Source: Bilifractor porci (GTDB lineage Bacteria > Bacillota > Clostridia > Lachnospirales > Lachnospiraceae). From it: a stretch of DNA of 64,000 nucleotides. This document shows, in pieces, positions 1 to 7,839 of the stretch; the first letter of the stretch is position 1; every line of letters begins with the position of its first letter. The position numbers and the translations under genes are program-made. Where the stretch lies: assembly GCF_009696005.1 (NCBI RefSeq), contig NZ_VUMV01000001.1:124001-188000 (forward strand), given 5' to 3'. Under the pieces are notes generated by a model. The model was not told the DNA's origin. It saw nothing but the letters and a program-made list of their open reading frames with translations, and ran no database searches.

Positions 1-914
1 GTGTGGAAGGGTACGCCCAGCTCTTTCGCAAAACTTACCAGAGCGGGTTCGTCCGCCTTCAGGTCAACAGAGGCCACAGAGGAGACCGCCTCCAGATACA
101 GGCTGTGCTCCCGGAGAATCTTTTCCGCCAGCTTCTTTACCTCTGCCGCCGGCGTCCCCTTCTTGCAGCCGATTCCCAGTACCAGGCACCGGGGAATCAG
201 CCAGAGCGTGTGGTCAAAATAAGCGCGGTTATAGGAGGGGCTGATGTAGATGCCCAGGGAGGTTCCTCCGTTTTCATTCTCGGCGCTGTCTCTCCTTGCC
301 TCCTCCAGCTTTTCTGACCAGGTAAGTCCCTCCGGAAGCTCGCCTTTGACCGGAAAATGCGTGTAAAAGCCGACCGGATAGCCGGACAGCAGCGCGGCGG
401 ACACCTCCTTGGCATAGGTCATGTTGGAGATGACCATGTGGTTCTTTTTCGCGTACTCATCCACGGCAAACAGGGAGTTTACATCGGTGGCCGTGGTAAT
501 GACAGGAATGCAGCCGAGCGGCTCGGAAATCTTCCGCACCAGGTCATTGGCGCCGCCGATATGTCCGGAAAGCAGGGAAATACAGAATTTTCCCTGTTCA
601 TCCAGGACGATAACGGCCGGATCTGTCCTTTTGTCCCGTACATGGGGAGCAATGGCGCGCACGGCAATCCCGGTCGCCCCGACAAAAATAATCGCGTCGC
701 TGTCCTGGAAGCGCTGCCTGGCCCACTGGGTCATCGGCTCCCGCACCTGCGTAAAAACAGAGTCCTCTGAGGAAAGCTCTTCCGCAAGTGTCTGCCCCTT
801 GAAATACCAGTCTGTCAGGACCTGCTCCCCGGCCTCCTCCCTCAGAAGTTCCCGGTTAATCCTCTGCGCAAGCTGGCTGCCTCTTCGGGTAAAACAAATT
901 CCGGATATTCTCAT
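1..914 (-). CDS. cbiG: Cobalt-precorrin-5A hydrolase CbiG, 3' end outside the window
   Basis: Reading leftward from an ATG at 914, an open frame of 304 codons runs off the window edge. The product begins MRISGICFTRRG and contains the CbiG-type segments DAIIFVGATGIAVRAIAPH and SLLSGHIGGANDLVR, followed by the C-terminal domain start LGIGCKKGTP. CbiG opens the delta-lactone of cobalt-precorrin-5A and releases acetaldehyde in the anaerobic corrin pathway. The start codon overlaps the cbiF stop as ATGA, so translation is probably coupled. The GIGC(K/R)KGT segment is the usual beginning of the C-terminal half of CbiG, so most of the gene is present. The missing end could also carry a fused partner such as CbiH, which cannot be seen here. 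Confidence 0.93.
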   Translation of the reverse strand, partial: MRISGICFTRRGSQLAQRINRELLREEAGEQVLTDWYFKGQTLAEELSSEDSVFTQVREPMTQWARQRFQDSDAIIFVGATGIAVRAIAPHVRDKRTDPAVIVLDEQGKFCISLLSGHIGGANDLVRKISEPLGCIPVITTATDVNSLFAVDEYAKKNHMVISNMTYAKEVSAALLSGYPVGFYTHFPVKGELPEGLTWSEKLEEARRDSAENENGGTSLGIYISPSYNRAYFDHTLWLIPRCLVLGIGCKKGTPAAEVKKLAEKILREHSLYLEAVSSVASVDLKADEPALVSFAKELGVPFH

Positions 915-1675
915 GGCTGATCCGTCCCCTGTCGAAATTCTGTCGAGAAGCCCGGATCGTACAGCCTGGACCGGTCATAGTGACTGTGTGTCACAATATC
1001 TCCGACAATCATCAGCGCCGTCTTTGTTATGTTGTTTTTCTCTGCCGTCTCCGCCAGTGTGCCCACGGTGCAGAGATACGCCTTCTCGTCCGGCCAGGTA
1101 GCCTTGTATACAATGGCGGCCGGCGTATCTGCCGTGTAGCCGCCCTCGATCAGCCGCCTGCTTAACTCTTCCAGCATTCCTGTGCTCAGGAAAATCACCA
1201 TGGTCGCGTGATGAGCCGCAAAGGACTGGATGCTCTCTTTTTCCGGAACCGGCGTCCTTCCTTCCATCCGCGTGATAATAACGCTCTGGGAGACATCCGG
1301 AAGGGTGTACTCCAGATTCAGCGCGGAAGCGGCTCCGCAGAACGCGGAAACACCAGGCGTGTAATCGTAGCTGATGCTCTTCTCGTCCAGAACATCCATC
1401 TGTTCCCGGATAGCTCCGTACAGACAGGGGTCTCCTGTGTGCAGACGAACCGTGACGAGGCCCTTCTTTTCCGCGTCCATCATGACATCCAGAACCTCTT
1501 CCAGTGTCATTCGGGCGGAGTTATAGACCCTGCATCCTTCCCTTTTGTAATCCAGAAGCTGCGGATTTACCAGCGAACCGGCATAAATAATGACGTCAGC
1601 CTCTTTCAGCAGCTTTGCTCCCCGGACTGTAATCAGATCCGGAGCCCCCGAACCTGCCCCGACAAAATGTATCAA
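911..1675 (-). CDS. cbiF: Cobalt-precorrin-4 C11-methyltransferase
   Basis: The 254-residue protein has the tetrapyrrole methylase (SAM-dependent) fold signatures: N-terminal FVGAGSGAPDLITVRG, YAGSLV around residue 31, RLHTGDPCLYGAI near residue 97, YTPGVSAFCGAA near 125, and IIVTR-like IIITRMEGR. These identify CbiF/CobM, which methylates C11 of the corrin precursor using S-adenosylmethionine. The start is a TTG at 1675, preceded by a strong AGGAGGG site about six bases upstream; no better ATG exists nearby. It is coupled to cbiG by an ATGA overlap, and lies 121 bp downstream of cbiD. Length is typical of the family. Confidence 0.95.
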   Translation of the reverse strand: MIHFVGAGSGAPDLITVRGAKLLKEADVIIYAGSLVNPQLLDYKREGCRVYNSARMTLEEVLDVMMDAEKKGLVTVRLHTGDPCLYGAIREQMDVLDEKSISYDYTPGVSAFCGAASALNLEYTLPDVSQSVIITRMEGRTPVPEKESIQSFAAHHATMVIFLSTGMLEELSRRLIEGGYTADTPAAIVYKATWPDEKAYLCTVGTLAETAEKNNITKTALMIVGDIVTHSHYDRSRLYDPGFSTEFRQGTDQP

Positions 1676-1796
1676 TTTTCTGCCCTCCTTATGTGATCAA
1701 TCAATCTGTAATCTCTTCCGGCCTTCCGCCTGCCGAGGGGAGCCTCCGCACTCCTTTTCCCGGCATCGGAAAACAGGAAGAGTTCCGCTTTCTCTG

Positions 1797-2966
1797 TTAT
1801 GTTCTCTGACCGTTCAGTTTTTCGATCAGATTCGGAACCGCGCCGGTCTGCCCCAGTTTCCCCCGGACAGAGGAAAAAATGACGGCTCCCAGCTCCATGC
1901 TGCCCCTGCAGCGCGCATTCAGATAGAATTCAATCTTCCTGCAGATTTCCCGCATGGTTCTATCATACAGCTCTTTTCCATATTCCGCCAGCACAGAAAG
2001 AGCGTCTTCTGTTGTGGATGTATCCAGAATCCGTCTGACTGCTTCCAGTTCCGCGCCGGCCCGGACCGCGGCAGCGGCCATAAGCTCCGCGCGGCAGTCC
2101 GCCTCATGCGAGTGCGTATTCATGATTCCTCCGGAAACCTTAATGAATTTTCCGATATGGGAGATAAAGAGAATTCCCTTTACGCCCAAGTCCACTGCCA
2201 TGTCAATCGTCTCGCCGACAAAATTGCTGCACTTCATCTCGTAGGTCAGATCCAGCCCGGGCATTTCTCTGGAAAAGGTCTCCCCGTAATTTCCGGGCGT
2301 GATGACCAGGTAATTCCCCCCGTTGGCATGCAGCATTTTCATTTCCGCGCGCATGCTGTCCAGCAGGGCTGTCTCGCTCATAGGCATGACTATTCCGCTG
2401 GTTCCGAGGACGGAAATGCCGCCCGTAATGCCTAGTCTGGGATTGAAGGTTTTTGCGGCTGTTTTCTCTCCCTCCGGTATGGTGATCAGGACAGACATGC
2501 CGCTTCTGCAGCCGCAGGCCCGGCAGACCTCTTCCACGCCTTCCGCAATCATCCTGCGCGGCGTCGAATTGATCGCGGCATTGCCGACCGGCTGGTCCAG
2601 GCCGGGTTTTGTCACCCGTCCGACGCCCTGTCCTCCGTCGATCCGCACACCCGGAGCTTCCGTTTTTTGAACGGTGGCATAGATCAGCAGGCCGTCTGTC
2701 GCGTCGATATCGTCCCCGCCGTCCTTCCGGACAGCGCAGGTGACAGACTTGCCGTCCATGGATATATCCTCTACCGCCAGATGAAGAAGGATTCCCTTCG
2801 GTGTCTGCAGCGCAATTTCCTCCACCGGTATGCCCGTCAGCAGCATCTGCGCGGCCGCCTTGGCCGCCCCCGCAGCGCAGGAGCCGGTCGTATAGCCGCA
2901 GCGCAGTTTCTTGTGCTGAAACATGACGTAAGAGTTTTCCAATCCGTTCTTTCTGCTGTCCTTCAT
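1797..2966 (-). CDS. cbiD: Cobalt-precorrin-5B C1-methyltransferase CbiD
   Basis: The 389-residue product carries the CbiD N-terminal signature CGYTTGSCAAGAAKAA, plus IPEGEKTAAKTFNPRLGITGGISVLGTSG in the middle, the classic CbiD block. CbiD methylates C1 after CbiG has opened the ring lactone, which fits its place two genes before cbiG. The ATG at 2966 is preceded by GGGAGGA with six-base spacing, so the longer start is chosen over the internal ATG at 2924. The 121 bp between its stop and cbiF holds only the cbiF ribosome-binding site and no recognisable gene. The presence of cbiD with cbiG points to the anaerobic (early cobalt insertion) route. Confidence 0.95.
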   Translation of the reverse strand: MKDSRKNGLENSYVMFQHKKLRCGYTTGSCAAGAAKAAAQMLLTGIPVEEIALQTPKGILLHLAVEDISMDGKSVTCAVRKDGGDDIDATDGLLIYATVQKTEAPGVRIDGGQGVGRVTKPGLDQPVGNAAINSTPRRMIAEGVEEVCRACGCRSGMSVLITIPEGEKTAAKTFNPRLGITGGISVLGTSGIVMPMSETALLDSMRAEMKMLHANGGNYLVITPGNYGETFSREMPGLDLTYEMKCSNFVGETIDMAVDLGVKGILFISHIGKFIKVSGGIMNTHSHEADCRAELMAAAAVRAGAELEAVRRILDTSTTEDALSVLAEYGKELYDRTMREICRKIEFYLNARCRGSMELGAVIFSSVRGKLGQTGAVPNLIEKLNGQRT

Positions 2967-3139
2967 ATAATATCCTCCCGATGACCTTTTTTATGATGCC
3001 GCGAATTGCTCCGTTTCCATAAAACTCCCGCAATTCCCTGACCATTCGCAACTCGCTGATTTTCCTGACTGTGAATCAGAAAAATCACTGCATCAAAATC
3101 ATATCCCCTGGCGGTTGCCCGCGCGGTTGCCTGGGTCAC
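2963..3139 (-). other. Unassigned spacer with a 58-codon frame and two inverted repeats
   Basis: The stretch between the amidohydrolase and cbiD can be read as a 58-residue frame. It starts with GTG overlapping the amidohydrolase stop (GTGA) and ends with TGA overlapping the cbiD start (ATGA). The peptide (MTQATARATARGYDFDAVIF...) matches no family I recognise, and its tail is rich in Arg, His and Lys. Against coding, the same DNA holds an 11-bp hairpin at 3058-3086 with a seven-base loop and a seven-bp inverted repeat, GAATTGC/GCAATTC, at 3003-3036. It may be an RNA-structured spacer rather than a gene. There is no Shine-Dalgarno site that would decide between the two. Confidence 0.25.
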
Positions 3140-4086
3140 CCGGAGATCCAGCTCCGGATTTTCTGTTCACCTGCCTGCAGGTCACGGATCAGATCCGGAT
3201 CCTCCGGAAATGCCTCGCGGAATGCCCGGAACTCATCTTCCACCCCCTGTCCGTGCAGGACACGGTAAGCGCCCGCATCACTTCCCAGCGCGTACTGCAC
3301 GCCAAGCCGCCTTCCGATCTGCAGGTTTTCCTGAATCCCCTCCCAGATTCCTCGGATCACGGTGTCGTCAAACCTGCCGTCACCGATCAGGTTGCGGACG
3401 GTTACGACTGTCGGCACGTAAACGGCAGAACTTTCTGCCAGACAGGCAAGGCTTTCCTCGTTCTGAAAATTGCCGTGCTCCACCGAATCCACGCCAGCCT
3501 CCACCGCGTCTATGACGGCCTGCGCGCCGTTGGTGTGGCTCATCACACGAAAGCCTTCCTCATGGGCAATATGGACCATCTCCCGGATCTCCGCCCTGGG
3601 GAGCGCCGTTCCGGTCAGGCCTCCCACCGTCTTGAAATCCATGATGCCGGTGGTCATAATTTTAATAAAATCACCGCCTTCTCTTTTCACGCGACGAACC
3701 AGCTCCGCGTATTCCTTCATCGTCCGAAAGGAATTTCCCACGACACGCCCGTAGTCTCCCTCCCGGAAAATGCCGAAAACCGGGGAGATGTAGGTAATGC
3801 CGAATTCCGGCGCTAATTTTTTAGCCGCAAGGGAGACCCCGTAATGGTCTCCTCCTTCCCGGACAAAGGTGATGCCGCGCTTTTTATATTCTCCGAACAC
3901 ATGCCGGATCCATCCGATATCCGGATGTCCCTCATTTCTCGACACAGCCAGGCGGTAGTCCGTCCCGTTCATGAAAACGTGGGCGTGACACTCACCGAAA
4001 GCATGGCCGGAGGCCTGTTCATCCGAATTCTTTTTTACTTCTGTACCATTTTCCGGGCAGGCCGCTTGTAAATGGTTGATGGTCAA
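3136..4086 (-). CDS. Metal-dependent amidohydrolase of unknown substrate in the cobamide cluster
   Basis: The protein belongs to the amidohydrolase superfamily (PF01979-type). It has the HxH metal pair in ECHAHVFMNG, a lysine in FIKIMTTG that would be carboxylated, histidines in SHTNG and SVEHG, and the aspartate in GSDAG. This full ligand set suggests a binuclear, imidazolonepropionase/prolidase-like hydrolase. The frame is open from a TTG at 4143. I prefer the TTG at 4086 because AGGAAAGGAAG lies about nine bases upstream, giving 316 residues. It sits between cobC and cbiD, so a role in processing a cobamide precursor or a lower-ligand base is possible. This is inference: it is not CbiZ, which is a different family. 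Confidence 0.8.
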   Translation of the reverse strand: MTINHLQAACPENGTEVKKNSDEQASGHAFGECHAHVFMNGTDYRLAVSRNEGHPDIGWIRHVFGEYKKRGITFVREGGDHYGVSLAAKKLAPEFGITYISPVFGIFREGDYGRVVGNSFRTMKEYAELVRRVKREGGDFIKIMTTGIMDFKTVGGLTGTALPRAEIREMVHIAHEEGFRVMSHTNGAQAVIDAVEAGVDSVEHGNFQNEESLACLAESSAVYVPTVVTVRNLIGDGRFDDTVIRGIWEGIQENLQIGRRLGVQYALGSDAGAYRVLHGQGVEDEFRAFREAFPEDPDLIRDLQAGEQKIRSWISG

Positions 4087-4190
4087 AGCGATACGCTTCC
4101 TTTCCTTCTGTACAGCTGCCGGCTTTATTCGCGCTAAGAGCAAACGCAGTGACGAGACAGCCTCCGTATGCCGGGGAAATGCCGATGTGT

Positions 4191-4814
4191 TCAGCCGCGA
4201 AGCAGCTGGTCTTTGATCCGCAGAGAAATTTTTTCATTAGAAGAGAAATTCTTCCCCGCAGAAAAATGCCAGCCTTCTCCGTTTTTTACATGCCAGTCAT
4301 AATAGCTGCGGACGGGAACCCCGAAGGCCTCCAGAATGCTCATGATCGTTCCTCCGTGGACAAAGAAAAGGACTTCCTGAGTGTCCTGCTTCTTTGCTGC
4401 TTGCAGAACAGCAAGAAACGCGTTCCGGCAGCGGTTCCGAAACTCCCCTGCATCCTCTCCGTTCGGAAACGGCAGCGTCCCGCCGCTGTCAATCCACCTC
4501 TGATAATCCGGATTTCCGGCAAGCTCCCTGTAATTTTTGTTTTCAAAGTCCCCGAAATCACATTCCCGCAGATCCCGGATCACCTTTTGTTCCGCGTCCG
4601 GGTAAAAAAGAGCGGCCGTCTGCCTGCAGCGCAGCAGGGGGCTGACAAAGACAGCCTCCGCCGTCTCCGGTATCCGGCCGCCCTTCTTCCATTTCTCTGC
4701 CACCTCCGGGAGGCTCGTGTTCTCTTCCTCTGTCAGCGGCTCATCTGTCGTTCCGATATATCTCTGCCTTGTATTGCCGAATGTAGCCCCGTGACGGATT
4801 AGCCATCCATCCAT
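4191..4814 (-). CDS. cobC: Histidine phosphatase, probable alpha-ribazole phosphatase
   Basis: The 207-residue protein starts MDGWLIRHGATFGNT, the RHG motif of the phosphoglycerate-mutase-like histidine phosphatases. It also has VSPLLRCRQTAALF (second arginine), the acid-bearing LRECDFGDFENKNY, and the distal VHGGTI histidine. LRECDFGxFE and the cobamide-cluster context indicate CobC, which removes the 5'-phosphate from alpha-ribazole phosphate or from adenosylcobalamin phosphate. It lies between the short cobU-like gene and the amidohydrolase, same strand, with short gaps of 37 and about 100 bp. Members of this superfamily act on varied phosphate esters, so substrate is assigned from context. 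Confidence 0.88.
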   Translation of the reverse strand: MDGWLIRHGATFGNTRQRYIGTTDEPLTEEENTSLPEVAEKWKKGGRIPETAEAVFVSPLLRCRQTAALFYPDAEQKVIRDLRECDFGDFENKNYRELAGNPDYQRWIDSGGTLPFPNGEDAGEFRNRCRNAFLAVLQAAKKQDTQEVLFFVHGGTIMSILEAFGVPVRSYYDWHVKNGEGWHFSAGKNFSSNEKISLRIKDQLLRG

Positions 4815-4851
4815 ACGTTTTTTCCTCCGGACTATTCAGAATCTGACTGCG

Positions 4852-5253
4852 TCATTTGTCTGCAGCATCCGAGTCCTTGATCACCTGGCCGATGCCGCAG
4901 AGCACACGCACAACAGTTCCGGCGCAGGCAGCCAGTTTCTCCGAAAGCCTGCCGTCCTGTTCCCGGTACTTGCGCTCCGCCGGATCCATGGGAACCACGC
5001 CGCAGCCGATTTCATTTTTTACGATAATCAGGGATGGATTCTTTTCCTGCAGGATCTCCGCAAAGTCCGAGAGGTCTCTCCCGGCTTCCACGGACCGTCT
5101 GACAAACAGGTGGAAATGATTCACCGCCCGTGCCCGGAACAATTCCTCCTCGGAACAGGAAGCACCGTCCGTCCAGTCGGATTCCTCCAGACGGTACTGC
5201 CGCCTGACCCACTCCTTTTTTCCCTGATAAGCGCCTCCGATGACCAGAATCAT
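4852..5253 (-). CDS. Short CobU-like P-loop protein
   Basis: At 133 residues this is well short of the roughly 180 residues of CobU. The N-terminus has a P-loop variant, GGAYQGKKEW. The C-terminal half matches the CobU signature NE(V/I)G.G(V/I)VP...R.(F/Y)R...GR as KNEIGCGVVPMDPAERKYRE, followed by GIGQVIK. What is missing is the central segment that in CobU carries the RIxxHK guanylylated histidine. Therefore it may be a kinase-only or regulatory paralogue. A second, full-length CobU is encoded at 6078-6656. The gene lies 24 bp downstream of cobS and 37 bp upstream of cobC, so it is almost certainly co-transcribed with the nucleotide-loop genes. Confidence 0.8.
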   Translation of the reverse strand: MILVIGGAYQGKKEWVRRQYRLEESDWTDGASCSEEELFRARAVNHFHLFVRRSVEAGRDLSDFAEILQEKNPSLIIVKNEIGCGVVPMDPAERKYREQDGRLSEKLAACAGTVVRVLCGIGQVIKDSDAADK

Positions 5254-5277
5254 AGCTCTACTCCCTTTGTTTATGCG

Positions 5278-6081
5278 TCAAGGTACCACTGCCAGTAAAA
5301 TCAGCATAACCAGCTCACAGACAGAAACAAAGCATCCCGCCAGATCGCCCGTCATGCCTCCGAAATATTTCATGCTGAGACGGTAATATAGTCCGAAAGC
5401 CACCAGCGAAGCCGCCATCATGCACAGCCCGGCAGCGGGCAGGCATACGCCGCAGAGAACCGTCATGGCCACAAGATAGACAGCCATAACTGCCAGCACC
5501 GTCTTTTTCACGGCGCGGTCGCCGAACGCCGCAGCCGTTCCGGAGGGATTGGCATGCGGAAAAGAGACGACTGAGATGGCAGAAAAGCTGCGGCTGGTTC
5601 CAAACAAAACAGGAAGAAGAAACAGAACCCGGCAGGGATCTTCTCCCGCTCCCGAAAGCCTGGCGGTCAGCTGTGCGGCCGAACCGAAAAACAGGATGAA
5701 CCAGATGCCTGCGTTGATAATGGCAAAAGCCCCGGTGTGAGAGTCCTTCAGGATTTCCAGTCTTTTTTCCCGTTCCCTCCAGGAGCTCATGGCGTCACTG
5801 GTGTCCAGAAAGCCGTCCAGATGGATGCCTCCGGTAACCAAGACCGGCAGGACGGTAAAAACAGCAGCCCGGAAAAAGACAGACAGCCCTGCCAGAGAAG
5901 AGAGCCAGAGCCAGAGAGCCTCCAGGATGCCGATCACCCAGCCGATCCAGGGGAAGAAGCACATGGAATATTTCATGGATTGGTCGGTCCATTCTGTCCT
6001 GGGCATAGGTATTTTGGAATACATGGAAAACGCGACGAACAGGCTGTCCCGCAGATCCCTGCATGTTTTTGCGATTCTCAT
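5278..6081 (-). CDS. cobS: Adenosylcobinamide-GDP ribazoletransferase (cobalamin synthase)
   Basis: The 267-residue, strongly hydrophobic protein has CobS hallmarks: SMYSKIPMPR near the N-terminus, GGIHLDGFLDTSDAMSS (metal/substrate-binding acidic motif) around residue 80, and ILKDSHTGAFAIINA. It joins adenosylcobinamide-GDP to alpha-ribazole (phosphate) in the membrane. The frame extends upstream to 6111. The ATG at 6081 is preferred because it overlaps the cobU stop as ATGA and follows GGAGGAG. Several membrane segments are evident in the C-terminal two thirds. It sits directly between the two cobU-type genes. Confidence 0.95.
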   Translation of the reverse strand: MRIAKTCRDLRDSLFVAFSMYSKIPMPRTEWTDQSMKYSMCFFPWIGWVIGILEALWLWLSSLAGLSVFFRAAVFTVLPVLVTGGIHLDGFLDTSDAMSSWREREKRLEILKDSHTGAFAIINAGIWFILFFGSAAQLTARLSGAGEDPCRVLFLLPVLFGTSRSFSAISVVSFPHANPSGTAAAFGDRAVKKTVLAVMAVYLVAMTVLCGVCLPAAGLCMMAASLVAFGLYYRLSMKYFGGMTGDLAGCFVSVCELVMLILLAVVP

Positions 6082-6656
6082 TTTCCTGCTCCTCCGGACG
6101 CCGGTTTCCATCCGCCTTCCCTAGACAGACCGTGCAAGGGTGCCTTTTTTGCCAGTGGAATTCCGTACACGACCTCCGTGACAAAATCCGCCATCTCCGC
6201 CATTTTGCGGTTGACGGTTCCCAGCGCTTCCAGGTATTGAACCGTCAGGGCGTCGTAGGTACCGCCGTCGGAAAAAATCTCATTTGTCACAACGACAAGG
6301 TTCCCGCATTGTTTCAGAAGATGACGCACCCCGTCCAGGACCGCGGCGGCGGTATGCGCACCCGCGCCTCCCGGCAAAAACATTTCGTTTGCCGCAAGGT
6401 TGGACATACACTCCAAAAGAACATTGACGCCCTCCGGCAGCGCAAGATCTGCAAGGCCGGTGTAGCACTCGACCGTCTCAAAGGACTTTTTTGCCCGCAT
6501 TTTTCTGTGTCTGGCAATCCTGGCGGCGTTTTCCGGATCTTTTCCCGGATACATGGTCGCGATATAGATTCTCCTGGCCGGTCCGAGATCCAGAATCTTC
6601 TGTTCCGCAAACGCGGATTTTCCGGATCCGGAGCCGCCCGTCACCAAATGAAACAT
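6078..6656 (-). CDS. cobU: Adenosylcobinamide kinase / adenosylcobinamide-phosphate guanylyltransferase
   Basis: The 192-residue product begins MFHLVTGGSGSGKSAFAE, a perfect P-loop, followed by YIATMYPGKDPENAARIARHRKMR. The histidine in this last segment corresponds to the guanylylated histidine of CobU. VVVTNEIF and the closing VYGIPLAKK also fit CobU. It phosphorylates adenosylcobinamide and transfers GMP from GTP to make adenosylcobinamide-GDP for CobS. The NEIFSDGGTYD stretch departs from the usual NEVGxGIVP, so it is a divergent member. The ATG at 6656 has AGAGGTG upstream. It starts 24 bp after cobT and overlaps cobS by four bases. Confidence 0.9.
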   Translation of the reverse strand: MFHLVTGGSGSGKSAFAEQKILDLGPARRIYIATMYPGKDPENAARIARHRKMRAKKSFETVECYTGLADLALPEGVNVLLECMSNLAANEMFLPGGAGAHTAAAVLDGVRHLLKQCGNLVVVTNEIFSDGGTYDALTVQYLEALGTVNRKMAEMADFVTEVVYGIPLAKKAPLHGLSREGGWKPASGGAGK

Positions 6657-6680
6657 GATTCACCTCTGTCCGGCTGCCGT

Positions 6681-7736
6681 TTATTTCAGATGTACATAAG
6701 CTTCGATATCGTTCTGCTCAAAGGTGGCCATCTGCGTATAGACCTCTGCCGCCATATCCAGCAGCGGGAACAGCATGACCGCCCCGGTTCCCTCACCCAG
6801 ACACATTTCACAGGTAAGGAACGCCTTCTTCCCCAGCGCCTTCAGAAGAAGCTCCGCCGCAGGCTCCCTGGAGACATGAGAGGCAATGATATAATTTTTG
6901 ATCTCCGGGCAGATCCGGACAGCCGTCAGGGCGGCGACATTAGAGATGAAACCGTCCGTAACGACAGGGATGCCCAGGGCCGCTCCTCCGAGGAATACCC
7001 CTGCCATCCCGCCGATATCAAACCCGCCGACTTTCGCAAGCACATCGACCGGGTCGTCCGGATTCGGACGGTTCACTTCGATGGCCTTTTTAATCGCGTT
7101 GATTTTTCTTTTCAGCCCCTCGCTGGAAAGCCCTGCGCCCCGGCCGGTCATGGTTTCCACCGGCTGATGGAGAAGGACAGAGGCCATGGCGCTGCTGGTT
7201 GTCGTATTCCCGATTCCCATCTCCCCGGTCGCCAGAACCCGGACGCCCTCCGCCGCTTTTTCCGCCGCGGCCTGTATGCCGGTTTCCAGTGCCTGCACCG
7301 CCTGTTCTCTGGTCATTGCCGGACCCTTTGTCATATTTTGAGTTCCATAGGCAATTTTCATATTCCGTATGCAGGTATCCCGGTAAATACCGATATCAAT
7401 GGGAAAGATCTCCGCCCCCGTCTTCCGGCACAGGATGCCGGCCGTCGCCTTTTCCTGAAGAAAATTCTCCGCAACCTGCGCCGTTACTTCCTGTCCGGTC
7501 TGCGTCACCCCTTCTTCCACCACACCGTTGTCCGCGCACATGGTTATAAGACATTTTTTCGAGATGTCGATGACCGGCGTCCTCTGAATGGAAGCGATCT
7601 GGACAATGACATCTTCCAGCATGCCCAGGCTGTGAAGGGGATGAGCGATTGAATCCCAGTGGCGGATAGCGGCATCCGCGGAAGCCCGGTCAACCGGTTG
7701 GATTTTTTTCAAGGTTTCTTCCAGTGTATCTTTCAT
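6681..7736 (-). CDS. cobT: Nicotinate-nucleotide--dimethylbenzimidazole phosphoribosyltransferase
   Basis: The 351-residue protein makes alpha-ribazole phosphate, the lower-ligand nucleotide, from a base and nicotinate mononucleotide. Visible CobT motifs are MCADNGVVEEGVTQ, ATGEMGIGNTTTSSA, TGRGAGL, GGFDIGGMAG, PVVTDGFIS and the catalytic glutamate in LGEGTGAVM. The frame extends to 7787, but the ATG at 7736 is chosen: AAAGGAA lies seven bases upstream and the protein then starts MKDTLEETL as expected. It is the first gene of the cobamide run. Only about 40 bp separates it from the thrC terminator and I see no clear promoter or cobalamin riboswitch there. Confidence 0.96.
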   Translation of the reverse strand: MKDTLEETLKKIQPVDRASADAAIRHWDSIAHPLHSLGMLEDVIVQIASIQRTPVIDISKKCLITMCADNGVVEEGVTQTGQEVTAQVAENFLQEKATAGILCRKTGAEIFPIDIGIYRDTCIRNMKIAYGTQNMTKGPAMTREQAVQALETGIQAAAEKAAEGVRVLATGEMGIGNTTTSSAMASVLLHQPVETMTGRGAGLSSEGLKRKINAIKKAIEVNRPNPDDPVDVLAKVGGFDIGGMAGVFLGGAALGIPVVTDGFISNVAALTAVRICPEIKNYIIASHVSREPAAELLLKALGKKAFLTCEMCLGEGTGAVMLFPLLDMAAEVYTQMATFEQNDIEAYVHLK

Positions 7737-7773
7737 TTGGAATTCCTTTCTGTTGATACGCCGGTAGGCACAC

Positions 7774-7831
7774 TGAAAAGAAGGCACCTCGTCAGGAGAA
7801 CACCGGATGTTCCCTCCTTCAGAGATGCCTT
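7774..7831 (-). terminator. Intrinsic terminator after thrC
   Basis: On the minus strand AAGGCATCTC (7831-7822) pairs with GAGGTGCCTT (7790-7781), with one G-U pair. An inner pairing between GGAG-GGAACA and TGTT-CTCC extends the hairpin, and the run CTTCTTTTC follows. It starts nine bases after the thrC stop. Since cobT begins just 38 bp further on, leaky termination would link thrC and the cobamide genes. Confidence 0.75.
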
Positions 7832-7839
7832 TCCTTCAG

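Noticed and set aside
6063-7652. A 529-codon open frame on the plus strand opposite cobU and cobT
   Set aside because: It lies antisense to two well-supported genes with clear motifs. Its translation is rich in Arg, His, Gly and Phe with no recognisable domain, the usual signature of a shadow frame in GC-rich coding DNA.
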